A stretch of 64,000 nucleotides of DNA from Rhodococcus rhodnii NBRC 100604 (GTDB taxonomy: Bacteria > Actinomycetota > Actinomycetes > Mycobacteriales > Mycobacteriaceae): positions 58,420 to 122,419 of the forward strand of contig NZ_BCXD01000016.1 of assembly GCF_001894925.1 (NCBI RefSeq). The letters are read 5' to 3'. Positions 57,419 to 64,000 of this stretch are shown here, piece by piece. The notes under the pieces are model-generated. The model searched no databases and was not told the origin of the DNA. It saw nothing but the letters and a program-made list of their open reading frames with translations. A program made the position numbers and the translations under genes. Position 1 is the stretch's first letter; the number at the start of each line of letters is the position of its first letter.

Positions 57419-57675
57419 CGCTCGCCCTCCGCGTCGCTGCGCTCGCCCGGGGGCGGGGCCTCCCGGCGGCGTTCGGCGGAGACGCGGACGAAGACGATGA
57501 TCGTGGCGAGGGCGACGATCGCGAGCGCGGCGTCGCGCAACGCGGGAGTGTCGAGGGCCTCGGCGAGGAGCGCCAGCGCCGCCGCACCCGTGGTGGACAG
57601 CAGCAACAGGGCCGTCAACCGGTCACGAGTCGACGGCCCCCGCAGAATGCGACTGGACGACACCACGAACACCAC
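57415..57675 (-). CDS. mrpF: Mrp antiporter subunit F, 5' end damaged or mis-started
   Basis: The frame from GTG 57675 gives 86 residues: VVFVVSSSRILRGPSTRDRL, then TALLLLSTTGAAALALLAEA and a third helix, which is MrpF. But upstream codons in the same frame (57717-57676) spell QIEAFLIAATLILL, the missing first half of helix 1, with no start codon before an in-frame TGA. An ATG lies at 57721-57719, one base out of frame (ATG T CAG ATC). A one-base insertion at 57718 would explain this. Alternatively a non-standard start is used. The protein would otherwise be about 101 residues. Confidence 0.85.
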   Translation of the reverse strand: MVFVVSSSRILRGPSTRDRLTALLLLSTTGAAALALLAEALDTPALRDAALAIVALATIIVFVRVSAERRREAPPPGERSDAEGER

Positions 57676-57759
57676 GAGCAGGATGAGCGTCGCGGCGATG
57701 AGGAACGCCTCGATCTGACATCACCCCCCGTGCGTGGCGTGGCTGGGACTGGGGGAATC

Positions 57760-58479
57760 CTATTTCGTCTCGGCGTCCCGATGGGGTCGATCGGTGCTGC
57801 TCGCGGGCCGATCCGCCTCGGCGGGCCGGGTGCGCCGGTGCCACCAGATCGCGGCGACCGCGCCGACGACGAGCGTGCTCGCGGCGCCTGCCACGGCGAC
57901 GGACGACCCGTCCACGGTGGACTCGAGAATCAGCCACACACCGAACACGAAGAACAGCACCGCGGCGCCGAGCGCGACCGCCCGCTCGGGCAGATGTCGG
58001 CCGAGGACGGCACCGAGTGCGATCGCGAGCGCGTCCGCCGCGACCATGCCCACCGTCGATCCGAGCCACACGCCGAACGCGTCGTGATCGACCGCGAGCG
58101 TGACGGTCGCGAGCATCGTCTTGTCGCCGAGTTCGGCGAGGAAGAAGGCCGACAGCACCGCGAAGAAGGCGGACGTCGTGACGCGCTGGGCCTTGCTGCG
58201 TTCCTCGCTCGACAGGCTGTCGCCGCGCAGCGTCCACACGCCGAACGCGAGGAAGGCGAGGCCGCCGACGATGCCGATCAGCTCGGTCGGCAGTGCGACG
58301 CCCACGTAATGGCCGATGACGACGGAGATGAGGTGTACGACGGCGGTGGCGACCGTGATCGCGGCGACGACGACCCACCAGCGATAGCGCAACGCGAACG
58401 TCATCGCCATGAGCTGCGACTTGTCGCCGAGCTCGGCGACGAAGATGACGCCGAAACTGATGAGCAGTGCCTCGAGCAC
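57760..58479 (-). CDS. GDT1/TMEM165 family Mn2+ exporter
   Basis: A 239-residue protein with two UPF0016 repeats. Each has the metal-binding signature: VIFVAELGDKSQLMAMTFAL near residue 14 and FFLAELGDKTMLATVTLAV near residue 110. About seven helices. Bacterial members (MneA, Mnx) export manganese in exchange for protons. GTG 58479 has an AAGGAGG 7 nt upstream (58493-58487). Upstream is a yybP-ykoY riboswitch, the classical Mn2+ sensor, which confirms the substrate. The mrp operon starts 38 bp downstream on the same strand. Confidence 0.92.
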   Translation of the reverse strand: MLEALLISFGVIFVAELGDKSQLMAMTFALRYRWWVVVAAITVATAVVHLISVVIGHYVGVALPTELIGIVGGLAFLAFGVWTLRGDSLSSEERSKAQRVTTSAFFAVLSAFFLAELGDKTMLATVTLAVDHDAFGVWLGSTVGMVAADALAIALGAVLGRHLPERAVALGAAVLFFVFGVWLILESTVDGSSVAVAGAASTLVVGAVAAIWWHRRTRPAEADRPASSTDRPHRDAETK

Positions 58480-58567
58480 GGGTGGTCCTCCTTCCGTCGG
58501 GCGGAGGTTCTCGCGAGTCCTCCGGCCGGTGACCCGGACGGCGGCGCCGCATCGGGTGTGTGTCATC

Positions 58568-58710
58568 GGCCGAAGGTCTCGCCCACCGGAGGACTCGGGT
58601 ACTTCGGGACTCCGGTTCGTGTGCCGGGTGCTCGCTCGCCGAGATCGGCGGGCGGTGCGACCAGTGTGTCGACACGATCGATTGGGGGCTACTCCCCTTC
58701 GTTGTCGGCC
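58568..58710 (-). ncRNA. yybP-ykoY manganese riboswitch
   Basis: Read on the minus strand, the aptamer starts GGCCGACAACGAAGGGGAGTA and ends GGTGGGCGAGACCTTCGGCC. GGGGAGTAGC (58697-58688) and GAGACCTT (58580-58573) are the two conserved Mn2+-binding loop strands of yybP-ykoY. GGCCGA (58710-58705) pairs with TCGGCC (58573-58568) as P1. In the 88-nt leader between aptamer and GTG, CCTCCG (58507-58502) can pair either with CGGAGG (58524-58519) or with the Shine-Dalgarno AAGGAGG (58493-58487), which suggests translational control: Mn2+ binding would free the ribosome site. The coordinates are approximate at the ends. Confidence 0.88.
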
Positions 58711-58914
58711 ACGTTACAGCGCTGATCCGAATATGCAAAGCGCACAACGATTTTGGAGGATCGAGTGCAATTCTGGGGTCGACGGTGACGGATGAGTTCG
58801 GCTCCCCGTACGCCGCCGGAGCAGCTCACCGGAACCCCTCGTCACGGGCGGTCTCAGGCGGCTCTCGAGATCGTCACAGACGCCGGCCAGACGCGATCCG
58901 TAGCCTCCGGCGGT

Positions 58915-60174
58915 ATGAGCGACGGTACGAGCGACGACGCACGCAGCCCTGCCCGCCGCCGCGCGGCGACCCGGATTCTGGCGACGACGGCGCTCGCCGC
59001 GGTCTCCGGTGCGACCGCCGTGGCGCTCGTCGAGCGCGACAGCGGTTCCGCCGACGGCCCGGTCGCGATCGTCGACACCGCCGGACACGGCGAGGACTTC
59101 ACGCAGCGCCTCGTCGCCCACGAGGGATTCGACTGGATCACGGCGAGGCCCGACGACAGCGGCGGCGACTGGTTCGCGCGCATCACGGTGCCCGACGACG
59201 ACGATCCCGATGCGGCGACCGCGGTCGACGTCGAGATCCTCGGCTCCGACCCGGCTCGCGCTCACGAGCTGGCCTCGGCCGTCGCGGGAGCGGCGAACGA
59301 GGCGCATGTCGCCCACCTGCTCGGCGACACCGCGGCGGCGCGCCTCGATCTGCAGCAGGCCATGACGGCGGCGGGTTTCCTCGGCGCGGGCACCTCGGCC
59401 GCCGAAGCAGCGGCGGGCGACGCGCTCGGCGGCGTCGACGACCTGCTCGCCGACCTCGAAGCCGCGCGGGCGGGGTCGGCTCAGCTGAGCGGAGTCGCGG
59501 ACGACGTCGCCGGAATGGTCGGCGGACTCGGTGAACCGGCCGGCGCCGCCGCCGAGACGCTCGACCGTACGGGGACGACCGTCGGGGATCTGCGGGCGGC
59601 GGCCGCGGCACTCACCGACGTCGCCGATCGCACGGTCAGGATCGCGCAGCACGTCCCGGGCGCGAACGAGCACGTCGCGGCCCTGCACGGCGTGCAGCAG
59701 GACGCGGCGGCGTTGTCCAGCGTCGTCGACGCGCTCGGCAACAGCGCTGCACCGGATCAGCGGCTCTCCGACGTCGTCCGCGGCGCGGTCGCGCAGCTGA
59801 ACTCCGCGAGCGCCGGCCTCACGTCGGCGGCCGCGCAGCTCGAGGAGGGGATCGTCCCCATCGCGGACGGCGCACCCGAGCTGGTGGGCACGGTCGGCAG
59901 CCAGGTCGAGGAGGGGCTCGCGACGCTCGGTCGCGCGGGCGATCAGGTCACGGGCAACGTCGGGTCCGGACTCGCGGCACTCCCGACGGGTGCCGACGCC
60001 GTCGCGCCCGTCGCCGTCGCGACGCACTATCCCGAGGCACGCGGCGAGCAGTGGCATCCGGCCGTCGCGGTGCTCGGGGGAGTGGCGGTGGCCGGCGTCG
60101 TCGCAGCGGGCGCGGTCGCAGGGAGTGGCGCTCTCGCCGCCCGCCGTGACCGCCGCCGAGGCGCCCACGGGTAG
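58915..60174 (+). CDS. Membrane-anchored envelope protein with helical core, function unknown
   Basis: A 419-residue protein. A basic N-terminus and helix RILATTALAAVSGATAVALV, an extracytoplasmic acidic domain to about residue 135 (FDWITARPDDSGGDWFARIT), then about 230 residues of Ala/Gly/Leu-rich heptad-like helices (VDDLLADLEAARAGSAQLSG), and a C-terminal helix WHPAVAVLGGVAVAGVVAAG with a basic tail. The layout, two terminal helices around an extracytoplasmic helical core, recalls YhgE/Pip-type proteins. ATG 58915 is chosen, as upstream codons are atypical. A terminator follows. No named family recognised. Confidence 0.75.
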   Translation: MSDGTSDDARSPARRRAATRILATTALAAVSGATAVALVERDSGSADGPVAIVDTAGHGEDFTQRLVAHEGFDWITARPDDSGGDWFARITVPDDDDPDAATAVDVEILGSDPARAHELASAVAGAANEAHVAHLLGDTAAARLDLQQAMTAAGFLGAGTSAAEAAAGDALGGVDDLLADLEAARAGSAQLSGVADDVAGMVGGLGEPAGAAAETLDRTGTTVGDLRAAAAALTDVADRTVRIAQHVPGANEHVAALHGVQQDAAALSSVVDALGNSAAPDQRLSDVVRGAVAQLNSASAGLTSAAAQLEEGIVPIADGAPELVGTVGSQVEEGLATLGRAGDQVTGNVGSGLAALPTGADAVAPVAVATHYPEARGEQWHPAVAVLGGVAVAGVVAAGAVAGSGALAARRDRRRGAHG

Positions 60175-60186
60175 GGTCCGCACACG

Positions 60187-60224
60187 ACGAGGCCCGCACC
60201 CCGATCGTGGGGTGCGGGCCTCGT
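60187..60224. terminator. Strong bidirectional terminator
   Basis: A perfect 16-bp stem (60187-60202 with 60209-60224, arm ACGAGGCCCGCACCCC) with a 6-nt loop is followed on the plus strand by TGTGGTTCTT. It separates the 419-residue protein gene from sodA, which converges on it. Confidence 0.9.
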
Positions 60225-60248
60225 GTGGTTCTTCGCTGCGTCGGTCGC

Positions 60249-60872
60249 TCAGCCGAGCAGGCCGTTGCCCTGCGAGCGCGCGCGGTCGAAGCGCTCGGCG
60301 GCGTCCGCCCAGTTCACGACGTTCCACCACGCCTTGACGTAGTCGGGCTTCACGTTCTGGTAGTCGAGGTAGAACGCGTGCTCCCACATGTCGAGCATGA
60401 CGACGGGGATGATCGCGGCGGTGATGTTGCCGTGCTGGTCCGTCATCTGCTCGATCACGAGGCGCTGACCGATCGTGTCGTAGCCGAGGAGCGCCCAGCC
60501 CGAGCCCTGGAGCGTGGTCGCGACACCCGTGAAGTGCGCCTGGAACTTCTCGAACGAACCGAACTGGTCGTCGATCGCGGCGGCGAGCTCACCGGTCGGC
60601 TTGTCGCCACCGTTCGGCGAGAGGTTCTTCCAGAAGATCGAGTGGTTGGTGTGACCACCGAGGTTGAACGCGAGATTGCGCGACAGGAGCAGCGCCTTGT
60701 CGGCGATCGTGCCGTCCTCGCGCGCCTCGGCCATCTTCTCGAGCGCCGTGTTGGCACCCTTCACGTACGTCGCATGGTGCTTGTCGTGGTGCAGCTCCAT
60801 GATCTTGCCGGAGATGTGCGGTTCGAGGGCTGCGTAGTCGTAGGGGAGATCCGGCAGGGTGTATTCAGACAC
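60249..60872 (-). CDS. sodA: Superoxide dismutase, Mn/Fe family, probably Mn-type
   Basis: A 207-residue enzyme. Metal ligands are in [28 protein letters not shown] and [16 protein letters not shown] (Asp and His). [16 protein letters not shown] is the usual C-terminal segment. The outer-sphere residue preceding the last sheet is Gln (MTDQHGNI, where M. tuberculosis Fe-SodA has His), which is typical of Mn-dependent enzymes. No signal peptide, as in mycobacterial SodA, which is exported by SecA2. GTG 60872 has GAAGGGA 5 nt upstream. It lies close to the manganese-controlled locus. Confidence 0.94.
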   Translation of the reverse strand: MSEYTLPDLPYDYAALEPHISGKIMELHHDKHHATYVKGANTALEKMAEAREDGTIADKALLLSRNLAFNLGGHTNHSIFWKNLSPNGGDKPTGELAAAIDDQFGSFEKFQAHFTGVATTLQGSGWALLGYDTIGQRLVIEQMTDQHGNITAAIIPVVMLDMWEHAFYLDYQNVKPDYVKAWWNVVNWADAAERFDRARSQGNGLLG

Positions 60873-60912
60873 TTCGGTCCCTTCTGTCCGGGCAGGTGAG
60901 CCCAGCCCTTGT

Positions 60913-60937
60913 GTTCTCTGCGTGCAGTTCTCTGCGT
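60913..60937 (-). repeat. Direct repeat upstream of sodA
   Basis: GTTCTCTGCGT occurs at 60913-60923 and 60927-60937, spaced 14 bp start to start, 41-65 bp before the sodA start codon. It could be a regulator site or part of the leader. No known metal-regulator consensus (MntR, IdeR, OxyR) is evident. Confidence 0.45.
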
Positions 60938-61152
60938 TCGAACGATGCTGCTCGGAGACGACCCGTCCGGCCGCGACACGGCGGGCCGGCGGCCGAGGGA
61001 ACTCGATCCGGCGGCACACGGACAGTCGTCCCCTCTTATTCGTACACCGTCGCGGTTTCGTGGTGGGCAGGGAGTCCGAAGGTGATTCGCCGAAGGTCCC
61101 GGCTGCGTCACGATCCGGTGTACGCCGATGGTCCGGCGGGTGACGAGGACCG

Positions 61153-61158
61153 TACACT
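61153..61158 (+). promoter_or_regulatory. -10 hexamer of a probable leaderless promoter
   Basis: TACACT is followed by exactly 6 nt and then GTG 61165, the start of the acyltransferase gene. With the usual 6-7 nt distance from -10 to transcription start, the mRNA would begin at the start codon. No Shine-Dalgarno sequence is present. Confidence 0.55.
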
Positions 61159-61164
61159 CGCGCG

Positions 61165-62304
61165 GTGCGTTTCCTGCTCCCCGTCACCGACACCCGCGGT
61201 GACGCTCCGCGAGTGACGTTCACGGGGGCGGATCTGCTGCGGTTCGTCGCCGTCCTCGCGGTCGTGTACTCGCACATCTCCTTCTATCTCGTCGACGATC
61301 TCGGCACCGGCTGGTGGGGAATCGACGTCGTCTACGAGGTGCTCGTCCACCACGGCGGGCTCAATCAGCATCTCTCGTTCGTCGGCGTCGCGATCTTCAT
61401 GATGCTGACGGGTGCGCTCGTGACGCGGTCGGCGATCCGGACGTCGCCGGGCCGCTTCCTCCTCGCCAGGGCGGCGCGTCTGCTGCCCGCCTTCTGGGTC
61501 GCGATTCTCGCCGCGATCCTGCTGGTGCGGGCCGGCATCAACGGGATGTTCAGCGGCCAGGACGGCATCACGGGCAGCGAGGCCGCGCTGAGCTTCGTGC
61601 TCGGCGGATTCTTCCTGAAGCCCGAGGTCGCCGTCCTCGGTGTCACGTGGACGCTCGCAGTCCAGATCACCTTCTATCTGCTGTGCATCGCGGGCCGTCC
61701 GGTGCTGCGCTCCGCGCCCGTCGCGTTGCCGATCGCGGGCGCCGCGCTGTGCAGCCTCGTGATCTTCTACAACCTCTACGTGCCGCAGCCGTTCTCGGTG
61801 CCGATGCTCTCGAAGATCGCGGCGACCCTCCCGGTCGTCTTCCTCGGCCAGATCGTCTATCTCGCGTGGGCCGGGCTCGCGCGCAAACGCTGGCTCGGTG
61901 TCGCCGTTCTCGCGCAGCTCGGTGTCGTCGCGATCGCGTCCGACTACCGCGTCTACTGGGCCGGCGAGCGCTATGCGTGGACGATCGCCGTCGTCGCCGC
62001 CGTCGTCGTCCTGCTCGCGCGGTACGACGGCCCGCTCGCGCGGCTCTCGTTCGTCCGCTGGACCGCGACGCGCAGCTACACCATCTATCTCGTGCACACC
62101 CTGGTGCTCTACCGCGTGTACGAGAACGCGGTCGACGTCGTCGGGCCCACCGGCGCGATCGTCGCGTTCGTCGTCGCGACGTGTGTCGTTGCCGAAGCGC
62201 TCTACCGGTTCGTCGAGGTCCCCGCGGCGAGACGCATCCTGTCGTGGTGGCCCCGGCGTGAGCGGGTGGACACACCCGCAGGCGCGCGTAGCCTTTCGCT
62301 ATGA
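61165..62304 (+). CDS. Acyltransferase 3 (OafA/NodX-type) membrane protein
   Basis: A 379-residue protein with about ten helices. The catalytic His is in [13 protein letters not shown] near residue 37, and the conserved [18 protein letters not shown] basic motif follows. [12 protein letters not shown] and [14 protein letters not shown] are later family features. Such enzymes O-acylate surface polysaccharides, lipids or secondary metabolites, using acyl-CoA. The substrate is unknown. It overlaps msrA by ATGA. Confidence 0.87.
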   Translation: MRFLLPVTDTRGDAPRVTFTGADLLRFVAVLAVVYSHISFYLVDDLGTGWWGIDVVYEVLVHHGGLNQHLSFVGVAIFMMLTGALVTRSAIRTSPGRFLLARAARLLPAFWVAILAAILLVRAGINGMFSGQDGITGSEAALSFVLGGFFLKPEVAVLGVTWTLAVQITFYLLCIAGRPVLRSAPVALPIAGAALCSLVIFYNLYVPQPFSVPMLSKIAATLPVVFLGQIVYLAWAGLARKRWLGVAVLAQLGVVAIASDYRVYWAGERYAWTIAVVAAVVVLLARYDGPLARLSFVRWTATRSYTIYLVHTLVLYRVYENAVDVVGPTGAIVAFVVATCVVAEALYRFVEVPAARRILSWWPRRERVDTPAGARSLSL

Positions 62305-63029
62305 GCTGGTACGACGAAGTGTTCGGTCGCGCGGCAGCGAAATCGGCGATGGTCGGAGCCGACGACGCCCTCCCCGGCCGGCAGAATCCGATCCCGGTCC
62401 CCGAGAACCACTACGTCAACGGTCACCGCATCGTTCCCCCGTTCCCCGAGGGTATGGCGCAGGCCGTCGTCGGGATGGGCTGTTTCTGGGGAGCCGAGAA
62501 GGAGTTCTGGCGGCTGGACGGCGTCTACTCGACCGCCGTCGGCTACGCGGGTGGCTACACCCCGAACCCGACCTACGAGGAAGTGTGCTCGGGACGCACC
62601 GGCCACACCGAGGCGGTCCTCGTCGTCTTCGATCCGTCGGTGATCTCGTACGAGGCGATCCTCCGCGAGTTCTGGGAGAACCACGACCCGACGCAGGGAA
62701 TGCGGCAGGGCAACGACATGGGCACGCAGTACCGATCGGCGATCTACACCCTCGACGAGCAGCAGGTCGAGATCGCCGAGGCGACCGCCGAGGCCTTCGG
62801 CGAGCGCCTCGCGGCAGCCGGGTTCGGCGCCGTGACGACGGAGATCGCGCCGCTCGTGCACTTCTACTACGCCGAGGACTATCACCAGCAGTACCTCGCG
62901 AAGAACCCGAACGGGTACTGCCCGGTGCACGCAACGGGCGTGAGCTGCCCGGTGGGTCTGTTCGACGCGGACGGCAACGTCGACAAGCAGCGAGCGCCTG
63001 CTCAGCGGGACGTTCTGCCGCCGACGTAA
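62301..63029 (+). CDS. msrA: Peptide-methionine (S)-S-oxide reductase
   Basis: A 242-residue repair enzyme. The nucleophilic Cys is in [20 protein letters not shown], followed by [20 protein letters not shown] and [20 protein letters not shown], typical of MsrA. A C-terminal Cys in [14 protein letters not shown] is available for the disulfide relay. The N-terminal 45 residues are an extension seen in many actinobacterial MsrA. It reduces S-sulfoxides of methionine after oxidative stress. Co-translated with the acyltransferase gene. Confidence 0.94.
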   Translation: MSWYDEVFGRAAAKSAMVGADDALPGRQNPIPVPENHYVNGHRIVPPFPEGMAQAVVGMGCFWGAEKEFWRLDGVYSTAVGYAGGYTPNPTYEEVCSGRTGHTEAVLVVFDPSVISYEAILREFWENHDPTQGMRQGNDMGTQYRSAIYTLDEQQVEIAEATAEAFGERLAAAGFGAVTTEIAPLVHFYYAEDYHQQYLAKNPNGYCPVHATGVSCPVGLFDADGNVDKQRAPAQRDVLPPT

Positions 63030-63130
63030 CCAACGCCACACCGCCGGTCGGTACCGAAACCTTGCGGCCCTTGTTGCAGCGTACGAACGTGGAATGCGGG
63101 CGGGTGTGCGGCTGAGAGGACCGGACGACG

Positions 63131-63736
63131 ATGTTGCGGGAACTGAACGGCGAGAAGGTCATGATCCGCAGGGGTCTCGGGCCCCACGGAGATCCGATGA
63201 TCAGACGGACCGACCGCATCGAGGCGTATCTCAAGGCGGCGATCGCGGTTCTGGTGGTCGCACTCGTGCCGCTGTCGGTCATGGTCGGCATCTCCACCGA
63301 ACGCAGCCAGACGGAGCTCGCCGCTCAGCAGGCGAGGACGACCTCTCAGGTGGACGCCACGACGACCGCGGAATCCGCGGCCCCGTCCGAGGCCGCCGAC
63401 AACGCGTTCGTCGGGGCGGCACTCCACGTCGCGCCGGCGACGTGGACCTCGGCGAGCGGTGCCACCCACACCGAGGACGTCGCCGTCGCCGAGGGGACTC
63501 CCGCGGGCTCCGTCGTCACGCTGTGGGTCGACGGTCAGGGGAATCCCACCGCGCCGCCGATCACGCCGACGGCCGTCCACACCGCCGCGATCGTGTCGGG
63601 CGTGTTCACCTTCTTCGCGGTCACCTCGCTCGCGCTGTGCGGATACATGGGCGCCCGGGTGATGCTCGATCGGCGCCGGACGGCCGAATGGGATCGCGAG
63701 ATCCGCGGCTTCCTGGGCGACGAAGCCGCCCACTGA
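63131..63736 (+). CDS. Rv1733c-like two-helix membrane protein
   Basis: A 201-residue protein with a cytoplasmic start (MIRRTDRIEAYLKAAIAVLV), a first helix at about 35-55, an extracytoplasmic domain of about 85 residues (HVAPATWTSASGATHTEDVA, GSVVTLWVDGQGN), a second helix (VSGVFTFFAVTSLALCGYMG) and a tail with WDREIRGFL. This is the layout of M. tuberculosis Rv1733c, a dormancy-associated antigen of unknown function. ATG 63131 is chosen; inner ATGs at 63161 and 63197 are possible. Confidence 0.8.
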   Translation: MLRELNGEKVMIRRGLGPHGDPMIRRTDRIEAYLKAAIAVLVVALVPLSVMVGISTERSQTELAAQQARTTSQVDATTTAESAAPSEAADNAFVGAALHVAPATWTSASGATHTEDVAVAEGTPAGSVVTLWVDGQGNPTAPPITPTAVHTAAIVSGVFTFFAVTSLALCGYMGARVMLDRRRTAEWDREIRGFLGDEAAH

Positions 63737-64000
63737 GCCATCTACCAGGCGATTTGGCGACGGCCGCGGTCATCGCGTACCTTCGTTCAGGTCAGAGCGA
63801 CACGGACACCGACTCCCGGCTTTCGAGCCCGGTGAGACAACGAGGTCGTACGGGGAGCGCCTGGCAATCAGGACGAACTCTCGTGTAGAGTAGATGCCCG
63901 CGCCTCGCACCGGTGAGAAGCAACACAGTTGCCTTCGATTCGGCTTCGAGGTAGGCTGGAACGGTTGCCCCGGATCGGCCGACCTTCGGGTTGGTGGTGA
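63737..64000 (+). promoter_or_regulatory. Promoter region running off the window
   Basis: No gene is seen in these 264 bp. CTGGCA (63861-63866), a 17-bp spacer and TGTAGA (63884-63889), or TAGAGT two bases later, form a plausible sigma-70-type promoter. The roughly 105 nt that follow could fold into short hairpins with TTCG loops (near 63983) and probably form the leader of a gene beyond the window. Confidence 0.35.

Noticed and set aside
57623..58747. 374-codon minus-strand frame covering the riboswitch and the GDT1 gene
   Set aside because: It runs out of frame through the GDT1 coding region and through the structured aptamer; the product is Arg-rich shadow sequence.

Overview
The window is 64 kb of very GC-rich DNA with almost wall-to-wall genes, frequent GTG/TTG starts and ATGA or TGATG stop/start overlaps. 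The gene content points to a mycolic-acid-containing actinobacterium (order Mycobacteriales), most likely Rhodococcus or a close relative. The markers are lysX with a DUF998 gene, a secreted cutinase-fold esterase, a 13E12-type DUF222/HNH gene, DUF5313, an Rv1733c-like protein, gabD2, rraA and a TM0106-type RecB nuclease. I see no rRNA, tRNA, CRISPR array, insertion sequence or prophage. This is chromosomal core and soft-core sequence.

Layout. 0-8 kb: a repeated GGGGTGCAGA hairpin element, an LLM flavin oxidoreductase, an MFS_3 exporter, a class III aminotransferase/phospho-lyase divergent from a small-molecule kinase, and a two-gene operon of a MinD-like protein without Walker lysines plus a Pro/Gln-rich membrane protein. 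8-15 kb: a 640-bp leader region, gltB-gltD (glutamate synthase) and a strong terminator. 15-17 kb: DUF1345, cutinase and a cyclotransferase-fold protein. 17-24 kb: two importers on the minus strand, metQNI (metQ carries a one-base frameshift) and an Fe3+/phosphonate-type SBP-permease-ATPase set. 24-28 kb: lysX-DUF998. 28-38.5 kb: S4 protein, TspO-like protein, an editing-less AlaRS paralogue, SGNH hydrolase, MFS drug exporter, VOC protein, M20 peptidase with rraA, NmrA-type reductase, and a 13E12 HNH gene under a putative LexA box. 39-47 kb: gabD2, a NarL-type two-component system divergent from an FtsX-type ABC transporter, and a copper cluster (membrane protein-ycnI-copC-copD). 47-50.5 kb: DUF6474, TM0106 nuclease, SDR dehydrogenase.

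50.5-61 kb is the most interesting part. A manganese (yybP-ykoY) riboswitch precedes a GDT1/TMEM165 Mn2+ exporter gene. After 38 bp, on the same strand, comes an eight-gene Mrp-type cation/proton antiporter operon in the order F-G-(MbhD/MbhE/MrpB fusion)-C-D-D-D-E, joined by 4-bp overlaps. If there is no terminator or promoter in those 38 bp, the whole Mrp complex may sit under manganese control. The operon has no full-length MrpA, its third antiporter-like subunit lacks the conserved transmembrane glutamate, and mrpF seems to have an extra base at its start codon. Next to the riboswitch are a 419-residue envelope protein and sodA, whose outer-sphere residue is Gln, as in Mn-type enzymes. 61-64 kb: acyltransferase-3, msrA, an Rv1733c-like membrane protein and a promoter region running off the end.

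Two of the genes (metQ, mrpF) each look broken by one base. This may be biology or sequencing error, and raw reads would settle it. Several genes have a -10 hexamer 6-7 nt before the start codon, which suggests leaderless transcripts.
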